From Aedes albopictus (taxonomy: Eukaryota > Arthropoda > Insecta > Diptera > Culicidae): a DNA stretch of 64,000 bases. The position numbers were made by a program, and so were the translations under genes. Under the pieces are notes generated by a model. The model was not told where the DNA came from and made no database searches. It was given only the letters and a program-made list of their open reading frames with translations. The stretch lies in NCBI RefSeq assembly GCF_035046485.1, contig NC_085138.1:445323204-445387203 (forward strand), in the 5' to 3' direction. Of the stretch, positions 23,448-33,053 are shown in pieces. The first letter of the stretch is position 1; each line of letters opens with the position of its first letter.

Positions 23448-23504
23448 CATATGGTGCTCCCTTTTGCCGATTGTATAAAAATGATGACCGCAAATGTTAC
23501 ACGA
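23448..23504 (-). CDS. Gene A exon A29: first half of a split C2H2 finger
   Basis: A 19-codon exon, SCNICGHHF to KREHHM, then GTAAG. Acceptor ends ccctag. Paralogue of A31 and A33. Confidence 0.86.
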
Positions 23505-23937
23505 CTAGGGATGTAATGATGCGTAGTTATCGGAATGGCAGTAGAAGAAGAACAAAATATATCAATTATCTGCTGTTTATGTTCATAAATATGTCGGTAT
23601 GTTGTTGGTAATGAATTCAAATAGAAACATTCACACTTTTTTATCCACTGAAAACACATGCAATTTAATCAGGGCTTGATCTCATATTGTTCAGGACTCT
23701 CTTATTTATTTCAAATTGAACTAAAACTTCTACTCAGAACGGAAAGTAATCGATAAAGCAGGACAATTATTGCATAGAATTATTTAAAATGGAATTACTT
23801 TGACATACATACAAAAGTGTATGTGTGAGATACCATCTAATTTCATGCGAAGGGAATTTCATTTGTGAAAATACGCAAACCATGGTTGCAGATAGTGCAA
23901 ACGAGCTCATTTCTTCGCCATTAGGCGACAGAAAAAG

Positions 23938-24016
23938 TCAAGCGGCTCCATAGCTTGGAGGGTTACAGGCACCCGGCCAGCGAATTACGAGTCGTCGGTT
24001 CGAGTCCCATCGGAGT
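23938..24016 (+). repeat. tRNA-like sequence
   Basis: CTCCATAGCTTGGAGGGTTACA (box A-like), GTCGGTTCGAGTCCCATCGG (box B-like) and a T10 run that could stop RNA polymerase III. Probably a SINE head or tRNA pseudogene. The remaining sequence from 23505 to 24424 shows no feature. Confidence 0.5.
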
Positions 24017-24424
24017 ACGTGAGTATTTTTTTTTTGCAATTTCAATTTATCCGTTATACACGTGTCCCTGCTGTGTGCAAGGATGACAAAGCGTACTAAA
24101 AACATTTCCGATCTAAACGAAAACTTGTCTCAGGAAATTGTGCTTTCTATCAAAATATTATACATCGCAAGATAGGCATTTACAAGGAAAACCGTTTGTT
24201 TTAATAACAACTATTTTCAGTGTTACTCCAAAATCACTTGAGGCTACAGCAGAAGATTTTTTTCTAAAAATCCGCAATATTTTAGTCAAAAAGTACCGAA
24301 CAGGCAATTCAGGATTGAGTTTATGTTTTACGAAGATCATGTTTTGTTGTCTTTTTTTGGCGACGGACCATTATTTGCCACTACAACATTTAAAACTAGT
24401 TAGAATTACTTAACATCTTCTTAC

Positions 24425-24511
24425 CTTCATGCTTGAAGCTTTCAAACGTTCCGCGTCTTGCTCGCTGGAAGGTTCCTCATTTTGAAACGATGACTCCTCG
24501 TCTGCATCCAT
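24425..24511 (-). CDS. Gene A exon A28: short acidic linker exon
   Basis: A 29-codon exon, MDADEESSF to ASSMK, then GTAAG. Phase 0 both sides. No domain. It joins the acidic block to the A29 half finger. Confidence 0.65.
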
Positions 24512-24599
24512 CTGAAGATAGATTGAGTGGTAATTCAGTCAACAATTGAAAAATAACATTACGGCGGAATAAAGTGTTGTCAAGATACAGCACACCCAC

Positions 24600-24947
24600 C
24601 TGAACTTCCGCTGAATCTGTGACTTCGGAAATGTCCATTTCATCAGCTTTTGTCTCTGTCAAGCTCTCATCGGGTTTGGTGCCATCAACTTTGCTGTCTT
24701 CAGTTACATTTTCTTCTGGAATAGTGTCCGAAATCTGCATTTCTTCGGTTTTGATAGCCATTTTCTCGTCAATATTGGCTTCAACCGTTTCGATGTGTTC
24801 ACTTTTACTTTCATCTACTTTTGCTTCGTTCTCATCAACCTTATTTTCCTTGGTTTCACTTTGATCGGCTTTAGTCTCTTCACATCGTTTTTCAACAGGT
24901 TCAGTTATATCCGCCTGAACTTCTGTTTTATTTCCTTCGGAGGACAG
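24600..24947 (-). CDS. Gene A exon A27: acidic linker exon, no finger
   Basis: A 116-codon exon starting LSSEGNKTE and ending SAEVQ before GTGGGT. Repeats the A26 pattern (NKVDENEAKVDESKSE, MAIKTEEMQ), so the two arose by duplication. Predicted highly charged and disordered; role unknown. Confidence 0.72.
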
Positions 24948-25110
24948 CTAGGGATACAATTTTCCGATGTCATCGCAATGAAAATAGCGAAAGAAATAGA
25001 CAAACAGAAAGATGTTTTTAGAAAATTAACCCTAATCTCTATACCATTTATTGTATAGGACTTAGTATTACTTTCAAAACTGGATATGAATATCGAAAAA
25101 GAACTCTTAC

Positions 25111-25356
25111 CGTCGAATCTGTGGGATCCGGAAGGTTTACCGAAACGTCCATAGCTTCAGTTTTGATTGCCATTTTCGCATCATCGTTGGCTCCATCGGT
25201 TTTGATATCTTCACTTTTACTTTCGTCTACTTTAGCTTTGTTTTCATCAACCTTATTTTCATTGGTTTCATTTTCATCCATTTTATCCTCATCGGCGTTC
25301 TTAATCTCTTCGCTTCGTTCTTCATCAGTTTCTTTAGGTTCTTCCTTAATTTTCAG
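25111..25356 (-). CDS. Gene A exon A26: acidic linker exon, no finger
   Basis: An 82-codon exon starting LKIKEEPKE and rich in Glu, Asp, Lys and Asn, with repeated KVDEN/KVDES units and MAIKTEAMD. LKIKEEP and AIKTE fit SUMO-type motifs. The acceptor (gatag) has a weak pyrimidine tract; the donor ACG|GTAAG is strong. Shares its core with A27. Confidence 0.72.
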
Positions 25357-25849
25357 CTATCGATGCAGTGTTCCGATGTCATCGTAATGAAAATCGAGAA
25401 AAAAACATAAAATTAACATCACAATGTGTTGTACAGACTTTTCGAACCCTCTATAAGCAGAATGCCCTCTTCGAATGAGTGTAATCAGTTTTGTACTTTT
25501 TTAATCCGCCCTGTTATGCTTATCCTTTGACAGATACGCGTATTTCAACAACCACTTGTAATCTTTCTTAGTGTCAGTTTCCTTCAGAAATGTTTCTAGA
25601 AATTATTGCATCTTGCATTGCTTTATAGATTACCGTGCAAATGTTCAATCGTCTAAAATATTTGTTCACACGTCAAACACCAAGGAAAGTAGCAAGTAAA
25701 CCAACCAATTATTCCATGCACCACCCAAAAAGTGTAACCGACGCTTAAAATTTCTAGCAGCGAAACGAACCAATGTATGCTGAAACTGGTGGGAACATAT
25801 TGTGGTGTGACAAAAAATTTCTGCAGGGGGTCGAATACGGTGCAAAAAA

Positions 25850-28300
25850 AGCAATAAATTCTGAGATTCTTTTAGGAATTCCTTTTGGGATTACTCCAGA
25901 AAATTTTCCTCAGATTCCTCCAGGAATTGCTTCCAAGGTTTCAAATTTATTTTGGGATTACTCTAGTATTTTCTTCTGTGATTCCTCAGGGAGTTTAATC
26001 TGAGATTATTTTTGGCGTTACTTCAGAAGTTTCCTCTGGGATTCCTTCTAAGATTCTTAAAACCTCTTAAAACGTTCCATCTGATATTCCTTCAGAAATT
26101 CCTTCCAGGCTTCCTTCGGAGGTTTCTTCTATAACTTCAACAGATTTCTTTCGGTATTTCTCAAAGAGTTCCGGGAGTCCTACATGAATTCCATTCGAGA
26201 TGCTCCTAATAGTTTCTTTTGAAATGTCTTCAGAAGTTTATTCGACTTCCGGAAGATATCGTGGAAAATATTCCTGGAAATTCCAACAATTTCACCCGGG
26301 ATTTCTTCCCGGATTCCTCCAGGAGTTCGAGATTACTTCGGGCATTCCTTCAGAAACTTCTTTCACAATCCCGTCATGGATTCCTTCCGGGAATTCCATG
26401 CGAGATTCCTTATGAAGTTTATACTGGGATTTTATCAGGAATTATTTGTGAGATCCTTCCAGGAATCCTACAAGAACTTCTTTTATTCATCTGAAAACTT
26501 CTCCGGAATTTCTCAAGAACTCCTTGAGATATCCTGGAGGAAACCCCTTGAAGTTTCGTCAGGAATTCCCTCCAGGAATTTCTTATGGAGTTCCTACTGG
26601 GACTTTATCAGCAATTCTTTTTGAGATTCTTCCAGGAATCCTATAAGAACTTCTTTAAATATTCTTCTGAAAACTTCTCTGGAATTAATTCAAGAATTTA
26701 ATCCGGGATTTCTACGGTAATTCCACTGAAAACGCCTTCCGGAATTCCTCCAGAAACCTCTTCCAGAATTCTTCCAGGAACTATTTCCGGGAATCATTCA
26801 GAAACTCTTTCAGGGATTCATCCGAACATTTCTACTGAGCTTTTGTTAGGAATTGCTTCCGGAACTTCTTCAAGAATTCCTCAAGAAGTTCCCATAGGAT
26901 TTGTATGAGCAAATACGTACTCCAAAACGTTCTCTATGGTTTTCATACAACAGTTTTTCCAGGATTCCATTTTTCAATGAACTTCTGGAGAGATTCTAAA
27001 AGAAGCTATTGGAAGAATCTCGGCTGGAATTCCTGGAAGACTCCCAGAACTCCTTGGGAAATCCAGGAAGAAATCCCTTGAAGTTCTGCTTCCGGAATTC
27101 CTCCAAGAACCTCTTCCGGGATTCCTTCAGGAACTACATCCGGGATTCTTTCGAGAACTTCTTCCGGGATTCATCCAGGAATTTCTACTGGGCTTTTATC
27201 ATGAAAAGCTTCTGGAACTTCTTCAAGAACTCCTTCGTGGATTTCTCCGGAAACTTCTCCTGGAATTTCTTTGGGAACTCTTTCCGGAATTCCTCTTGGA
27301 ACTTCTGGAAATCCTCCAGGAGTTTATTGGGGAAATCTTCCAAGAGTGAGTAATTCCTTTAGTTTTTGTTTGTTCCTGTTTTAGTTTATGGAATTCCTCA
27401 AGAAGTTCCTATAGGATTGCTATGAGAAAATACGTACTCCAAAACGTTCTCTATGGTGTTCCTACAACAGTTTCTTCCAGAAATCAATTTTTCAAGGAAC
27501 TTCAGGAGAGATTCCAAAAGAAGCTATTGGGAAAATTTTGGCTTGAAGACTCCCGGAACTCCTTGAGAAATCCAAGAAGAAATCCCTTGACGTTCCATCA
27601 GGGATTCCTTCCAGGAATTCCTTATGGAGTTCCTACTGGGATTTTATCAGCAATTTTATTTGAGATCCTTCCCGGAATCCTACAAGAACTTCGTTTAGTA
27701 TTCCTCTAAAAACTTCTCCGGGATTCTTTAAGGAACTATTTCTGGGATTGCTTCTAGAATTTCATCCGGAATTTCTCCAAGTTCCAAGAACCTCTTCCGG
27801 GATTCCTCCAGGAACTACTTCCGGGATTCTTTCGGGAACTTGTTCCCGGGATTCATCCGGGAACTCCTCCACGGATTCCACCGGACATTTCTACTGGGCG
27901 TTTATCAGGAATTGCTTCTGAAATTTCATCAAGAATTCCCTCGTGGATTCCTCCGGAAACTTCTCCCGGAATTTCTTTGGGAACTCTTTCCTGGGATTCC
28001 TTTTGGAACTTCGGGAAATCCTCCAGGTGTTTATTAGGGAATTCCTCCAGGAGTATTCTGAACAATTTCTTTAGTTTTTGTTTGTTCCAGTTTTTGTTTA
28101 TGGAATTCCTCAAGAAGTTCCTACAGGAATCCTATGATAAAATACGTACTCCAACTAGTTCTTTATGGTTTTCCTACAACAGTTTCTTCCAGGATTCCAT
28201 TGTTTTCAAGAAATACCTTCTGGAAGTCCAAAAAAATGCTTCTGGTGGGATTCTACAAGAATCTTAAGGAGAATCTAGGCTGGAATTCCTGGAAAATGCC
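25850..28300 (+). repeat. Degenerate GGAATTCC-type repeat, plus orientation
   Basis: Typical CAGGAATTCCTCCAGGA units. It contains copies of a more specific segment (AAATACGTACTCCAAAACG) at about 26912, 27429 and 28141, and again at 29629. Confidence 0.85.
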
Positions 28301-28700
28301 TGGAACTACTGAGAAATCCTGGAAGAACTCCCTTGAAGTCCCAGAAGCAATCTCAGACGAATTTCTGGGAGGGATTTCAGAGGGATCTTCTAAAGGAACT
28401 TCAAAAATAATCTCAGATAGAGCTCCCTGTGGAATCAGAGGGATCCTAGAATAAATTTGTGGAGAAATCGCAGAAGGAATTCCTGGAAAAATTACAGGGG
28501 TAATCCTAGAAGGATTACCGGAGATCCTGCAGAATTAACGGAATTAATTTCTTAAGAAATCCGGGAAAGAATCCCGGGAGTACTTAGTGGAGGAATCCTG
28601 GCAAGAGCTCTCGAAGGAATCCCAAACGGAATCCCTTTAGGAATCACAGAAGAAACGCTTTGAAGAACTCCAGAGAAAACTTCTAGAAAAAATACCTCGG
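28301..28700 (-). repeat. GGAATTCC-type repeat, minus orientation, just 3' of exon A25
   Basis: Units such as GGAAGAACTCCCTTGAAG; inverted relative to 25.85-28.3 kb. Confidence 0.75.
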
Positions 28701-28819
28701 GAACTGACCTAAGTGACATTACACAGTTCTGCGTATATATAGCACAAAGTCGCAAATGGTCATAGATGGGTTAGGCAAATGTTAAAAAAATCAGTTTTGT
28801 TGATAATCAAATATCTTAC

Positions 28820-28954
28820 CGTGGGATCTATGGAGTTCGCCAGATAATCCTGTTCGCTATGTGGAAGTTTCTCATGACGTACCAGACTGTTCTTGTGGAA
28901 AAATATTTTCGGGCATTGAGAACATTTGAACAAATTTTCTTCGTGCTCCTTCGT
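28820..28954 (-). CDS. Gene A exon A25: finger completion plus one C2H2 finger
   Basis: A 45-codon exon: TKEHEENLFK, CSQCPKIFFHKNSLVRHEKLP-H, ending NSIDPT before GTAAG. The copy of A23 has a few replacements outside the Cys/His ligands, so both still look functional. Confidence 0.88.
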
Positions 28955-29016
28955 CTGAGGAAAAACACATATTTAGGATAATACCGTAAGGTTTGAATAC
29001 GTTTGCTGAAACTCAC

Positions 29017-29073
29017 CATATGCTTCAACTTTTCCTCTTTACTGGGAAAATCCTGTCCACATTTCGAGCATAT
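29017..29073 (-). CDS. Gene A exon A24: first half of a split C2H2 finger
   Basis: A 19-codon exon, ICSKCGQDF to KLKHM, then GTGAG. Duplicate of A22 about 1.7 kb away. Confidence 0.87.
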
Positions 29074-29114
29074 CTGAAGAATTTGTTGGAAACATATGAG
29101 ATTAGCTTTGTTCG

Positions 29115-29580
29115 ATCCTACAAGAACTTCTTTTAGTATTCCTCTGAAAACTTCTCCGGTATTCTTCCAGGAATTAGTTTCGGGATTCCTCCAGGAACTC
29201 ATTCCGTGATTCTCTCAGGAACTACTTCTGGGATTGCTTCAAGAATTTCATCCGAGATTTCTACTGTAATTTCACCGGAAACTCCTTCCGGAATTCCTCC
29301 AGGCTCCAATAAACTCTTCCGAGATTCCTTCAGGAATTACTTTCGAGAACTTCTTGCGGGATTCATCCGGGAACTCCTTCAGGGATTCCTCCGGAAAATT
29401 TTACTAGGCTTTTGTAAGCAATTGTTTATGGAATTTCTTCAAGAACTCCTTCGTGGATTCCACCGGAAGCTTCTCTTGGAATATTTTTGGGAACCCTTTC
29501 CAGGATTCCTCTTGGAACTTCTGGAAATCCTACAGGAGTTTATTGGGGAATTCCTCCAAGAGTGAACATTTCCTTTAGTT
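29115..29580 (+). repeat. GGAATTCC-type repeat, plus orientation, between A24 and A23
   Basis: CCGGAATTCCTCCAGG-type units; matches the 26.6-28.0 kb block closely, as part of the local segment duplication. Confidence 0.75.
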
Positions 29581-29689
29581 TTTGTTTATGGAATTCCTCA
29601 AAAAGTTCCTACAGAATTTCTACGAGAAAATACGTACTCCAATAAGTTCTTTATGGTTTTTCTACAACACTTTCTTCCGGGATTCTATT

Positions 29690-30350
29690 GTTTAAGGAAT
29701 ACCTTCTGGAAGTAGAAAAAAAACTTCTGGGGAGATTCCAAAAGAAGTTGGTAGAAGTATGTCGGCTGGAATTCCTGGAAGAGGCCCGGTATTCCTTGAG
29801 AAATCCTGGAAGAAATCTCTTGAAGTCCCAGAAGCAATCTTAGATGGAACCTTTTAGGAATCTCAGACGAAACTCTTGTAAGGAACCCAGAAGATTCTGA
29901 AGGAACTCCAAAATCAGATATATCAGAGGGTTCCTAGAGTAAATTTGTGGAGAAACCACGGAAGGAATTCCTGGAGGAATCTCTGTAAAAAAGACAATCA
30001 TAGGAATAATCCCGGAGGAATATCGGAATTAATTTCTACAGAAATTCGGAAAAGAATCCCGGGAGTACTTACTGAAGGAATCCTGGCAATAGCTCGTGAA
30101 AGAATCCCAGACGGAATCTCTTTAAGAATCTCAGAAGTAACTCTTTGAAGAACTCCTCAGAGAGAGCTTCTGAAGGAATCCTAAATAAACCCCAGAAGAA
30201 TCTCATCAAGAACTGCCTGGGAATCCCAGAAAAAACACTCCTGGAAAAGTCCTGGAATAAAATTGTGGAGAAACCGCGACGGATTTCTCCGAGGATTCCC
30301 GGATGAAATTCCTGTGGAAGCCCAGAAGCACCAACTGGAGAAGTGCCACC
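29690..30350 (-). repeat. GGAATTCC-type repeat, minus orientation, just 3' of exon A23
   Basis: Second copy of the 28.2-28.7 kb block, e.g. both end in ACCTAAGTGACATTACACAG before the exon. Confidence 0.8.
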
Positions 30351-30494
30351 ATCAGACTTGGAAAAAATACCTCGACAGCTGACCTAAGTGACATTACACA
30401 GTTCTGCGTATATGTAGCACAAAGTCGCAAATGGTCGCAGATGGGCTCGCAAACAACAAAAAAAATCAGTTCTGTTGTTAATCAAATATCTTAC

Positions 30495-30629
30495 CGTAGG
30501 ATCTATGGAGTTTGCCAGATAATCCTGTTCGCTATGTGGAAGTTTCTCATGACGTACCAGACTGTTCTTGTGGGAAAATACTTTCGGGCATCGAGAACAT
30601 TTGAACAAATTTTCTCCGTGCTCGTCCGT
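30495..30629 (-). CDS. Gene A exon A23: finger completion plus one C2H2 finger
   Basis: A 45-codon exon: TDEHGENLFK, CSRCPKVFSHKNSLVRHEKLP-H, ending NSIDPT before GTAAG. Differs from A25 at only a few codons. Confidence 0.89.
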
Positions 30630-30692
30630 CTGTGGAAAAACACACATTTAGGATAATACCGTAAGGTTTGATTACGTTTGCTGTATACTTAC

Positions 30693-30749
30693 CATATGCT
30701 TCAACTTTTCCTCTTTACTGGAAAACTCCAGTCCACATTTCGAGCATGT
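30693..30749 (-). CDS. Gene A exon A22: first half of a split C2H2 finger
   Basis: A 19-codon exon, TCSKCGLEF to KLKHM, then GTAAG. Nearly identical to A24, including flanking intron, from a recent tandem duplication. Confidence 0.88.
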
Positions 30750-30818
30750 CTGAAAAATTTGTTGGAAACATTGGTATTAGATTAGCTTTGTTCAAATTTC
30801 TGTTGGGCGTAGTCTTAC

Positions 30819-30941
30819 CTCCTCGGCGTCTGCCACCGGTCGTTTCTTATGCGTTTGTTTGTGACGGTCAAGACTTTGTTGGAGAATGAACGCACTTGGA
30901 CATTCGGGACACTGGAACAGCGAGTCCCGATGTTTCTCCAC
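30819..30941 (-). CDS. Gene A exon A21: finger completion plus one C2H2 finger
   Basis: A 41-codon exon: VEKHRDSLFQ, CPECPSAFILQQSLDRHKQT-H, basic then acidic tail ending DAEE before GTAAG. Parallels the start of A36 (VESHREYLFQ, PSAFYLEQSL). Confidence 0.88.
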
Positions 30942-31007
30942 CTAAACAATAGGTAGATAGATTGTAAGTTAACTGTTGAAAACAGGTTGAGCTTAAGTTT
31001 AACCTAC

Positions 31008-31085
31008 CATGTGATAGTAGTTCTCTCTGCTAGTGGAGAACTGTTCACCGCAATCCTTACAGATGTGAGGCCTCAGTACTTTAGA
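31008..31085 (-). CDS. Gene A exon A20: first half of a split C2H2 finger
   Basis: A 26-codon exon, SKVLRPHICKDCGEQF to SRENYYHM, then GTAGG. Same length and ending as A35 (SRENYYHM), so A20/A21 and A35/A36 are paralogous pairs. Confidence 0.87.
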
Positions 31086-31247
31086 CTGTTGAAAGTAAAC
31101 AACGCGGAAATATTAGTGTGCAATAATTTATTATTAAGGGAAGTAAGTAGCGCGACATCTGGACGTCAGATATTTAGAGTTTACTAACGTCATCTTTTGG
31201 AAGAATTCTGACCTATTCGAGACCCCTTAGCGTTCGATATGGCTTAC

Positions 31248-31592
31248 CTGTGCCGATTCTTCACCAGTCAGTGATGCGTTCTGTAACTCATCGTCATCTG
31301 GTTGAGCACTGGTCTGTTCTGTTGCAGAAGTTGCTGATACGCTGCGGGGTTCACTACCAGATGGCGTTGCGCTCCTTGATTGTTGACGAACTGGTGGCGC
31401 ACTTGGTGTTGTCGGGTTTTCACCAGCAGTAAGAGGTGATGCGATGCCAGGTTCGATTTTGATTCGAACTGCAGTGTTCTCTTCTGTAAGTGTTTGTGGT
31501 GTTCTGTGTACCGTACTTTCATGACGTTGGAGAGAATATTTGCGGCAGAACAATTTTTGGCAAATTGAACATTGGTATGTTAAATCCGATGA
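31248..31592 (-). CDS. Gene A exon A19: single-finger C2H2 exon with long Ser/Thr/Pro tail
   Basis: A 115-codon exon, the longest of the single-finger set: SSDLTYQC, CSICQKLFCRKYSLQRHESTV-H, then about 85 residues rich in Ser, Thr, Pro and Gln with VRIKIEP (SUMO-type) and a DDDE patch, ending ESAQ before GTAAG. Confidence 0.88.
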
Positions 31593-31715
31593 CTGCAATA
31601 AAAATTGATTTCGATTGTTTGAAATTTGTAGCATGATAAAAAGGACATCTTGACAAGAGAACTTTCGCAATGAATAGGCCCTAATATTTTTCTAATACCT
31701 AAACCGAAAACTTAC

Positions 31716-31937
31716 TTTTGGACTTGGGTCAATCGATGATTCTCCAGTTGATTGGGCATTGTTCTCTTCTGTAAAACCTCTTGGAGTACTTGGTAGTTCG
31801 CTACTAGTTGCTGATGGGCTGGTCGGCTCTTGCTTGATTGATATTGCATTATGTACCAGTTGCTCATGACGCAGGAGAAAATGTTCACCGGAGAACATTT
31901 TTGGACAACGTGAACATTTGAACGTTGTCTTTGCTGG
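31716..31937 (-). CDS. Gene A exon A18: single-finger C2H2 exon
   Basis: A 74-codon exon: PAKTTFKC, CSRCPKMFSGEHFLLRHEQLV-H, tail with ISIKQEPTSP, a good SUMO-type motif next to Ser-Pro, ending DPSPK before GTAAG. Confidence 0.88.
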
Positions 31938-32280
31938 CTGCAGAAAAAATAAGGTTTGATCGTTTGGAGTTACAAGTGACATATTGAATCGCTTTAACAG
32001 CCATGTGAAAGCAGTGTCACTGTAGGAAAACTATAAAAAGATCACGATGATGATCTGCTGAATACCTCTGCGAAGATGTTTGTTTTAAAGTCATGAATAA
32101 ATCACGTAGAGATTCTTAATTCATTTAATGAAGGAGAATAATAGAATCAATTTTTCAGACAACCATCATATCTATTAACGATTAAATGTTCCATTGTGGG
32201 GATGCTGGTAGAAATACCAGACCAAACGCTTTTTTACCGTACGGGCTTGATCCACTCTAATATCTAAACCGCAAACTTAC

Positions 32281-32496
32281 CATTGATTCAATCGGGATTT
32301 CTACAATTGGTCGTGCGTCGCTCTCTTTTTTGATAGCTGCTGATGCGACGGGTGGCTCACTACTAGTTGCCGACGCGTTGTTCGATTCTTGGCCAATTGG
32401 TGATGCATTGTGCATCACTTGCGTATGACGTAGGAGAAAATGTTCATGGGAAAACATTTTTGGACAAAGTGAACAGTGAAACAGAGATTCCACTGA
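32281..32496 (-). CDS. Gene A exon A17: single-finger C2H2 exon
   Basis: A 72-codon exon: SVESLFHC, CSLCPKMFSHEHFLLRHTQVM-H, tail with AAIKKESD, which fits a SUMO-attachment consensus (hydrophobic-K-x-E), ending IESM before GTAAG. Confidence 0.87.
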
Positions 32497-32810
32497 CTGC
32501 AAAAAAATATTCCGATTGTTATAACACGTTACGAGGGACATGTTAAGGACAATGTTTAATCAATATTCCCTGAATGTTAAAAATCACCCAACACCGTTCT
32601 ACCTATCAAAGCCTTAAGCTGAAAGTTTAAGTTGAAAAATCTCGAAATATTGAATTTACGTTACAAACTTCAGAGGTACATCTTAATTTGCTTAAAGAAA
32701 ATATTAAGATACCTAAGATCAGATGCACGAATTTTCGAGACTTCAAGTCGACCATTGTGGCGGCAGCCATGTTGGAATTCTGTGCAATTTCTCCTTAAAC
32801 AACAACTTAC

Positions 32811-33011
32811 CTTCGTACTCGGTTCGATCGGGTTTCCTCCGGTTGCTGGTGGTGCGCTGGAGGGTTCACTACCAGCTGGTGATGCCAATGCCGCCGGTTC
32901 TTGGCCAATAATTGGTGCACCCCCGTGCACTAAATTGGCATGACGTTGGAGATAATGTTCGTGGGAAAACATTTTTGGGCAAAGTGAACACCGAAACAGT
33001 GTTTCCGCTGG
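32811..33011 (-). CDS. Gene A exon A16: single-finger C2H2 exon
   Basis: A 67-codon exon: PAETLFRC, CSLCPKMFSHEHYLQRHANLV-H, then Ala/Pro/Gly-rich tail ending PSTK before GTAAG. Its 5' neighbour is a plus-strand retrotransposon starting only about 45 bp upstream of the acceptor. Confidence 0.88.
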
Positions 33012-33053
33012 CTGAAAAGGAAATAACATTCAATATTTATGTTTTTAATTTAA

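Noticed and set aside
22533..24016. True tRNA genes at 22533 and 23938
   Set aside because: Promoter boxes are present but the acceptor stem and anticodon arm do not pair properly; similar heads in this window belong to SINEs.
25850..30350. Open frames in the second large repeat field, up to about 120 codons
   Set aside because: Same low-complexity repeat as above; only the four finger exons embedded near 28.8-30.75 kb have real family patterns.
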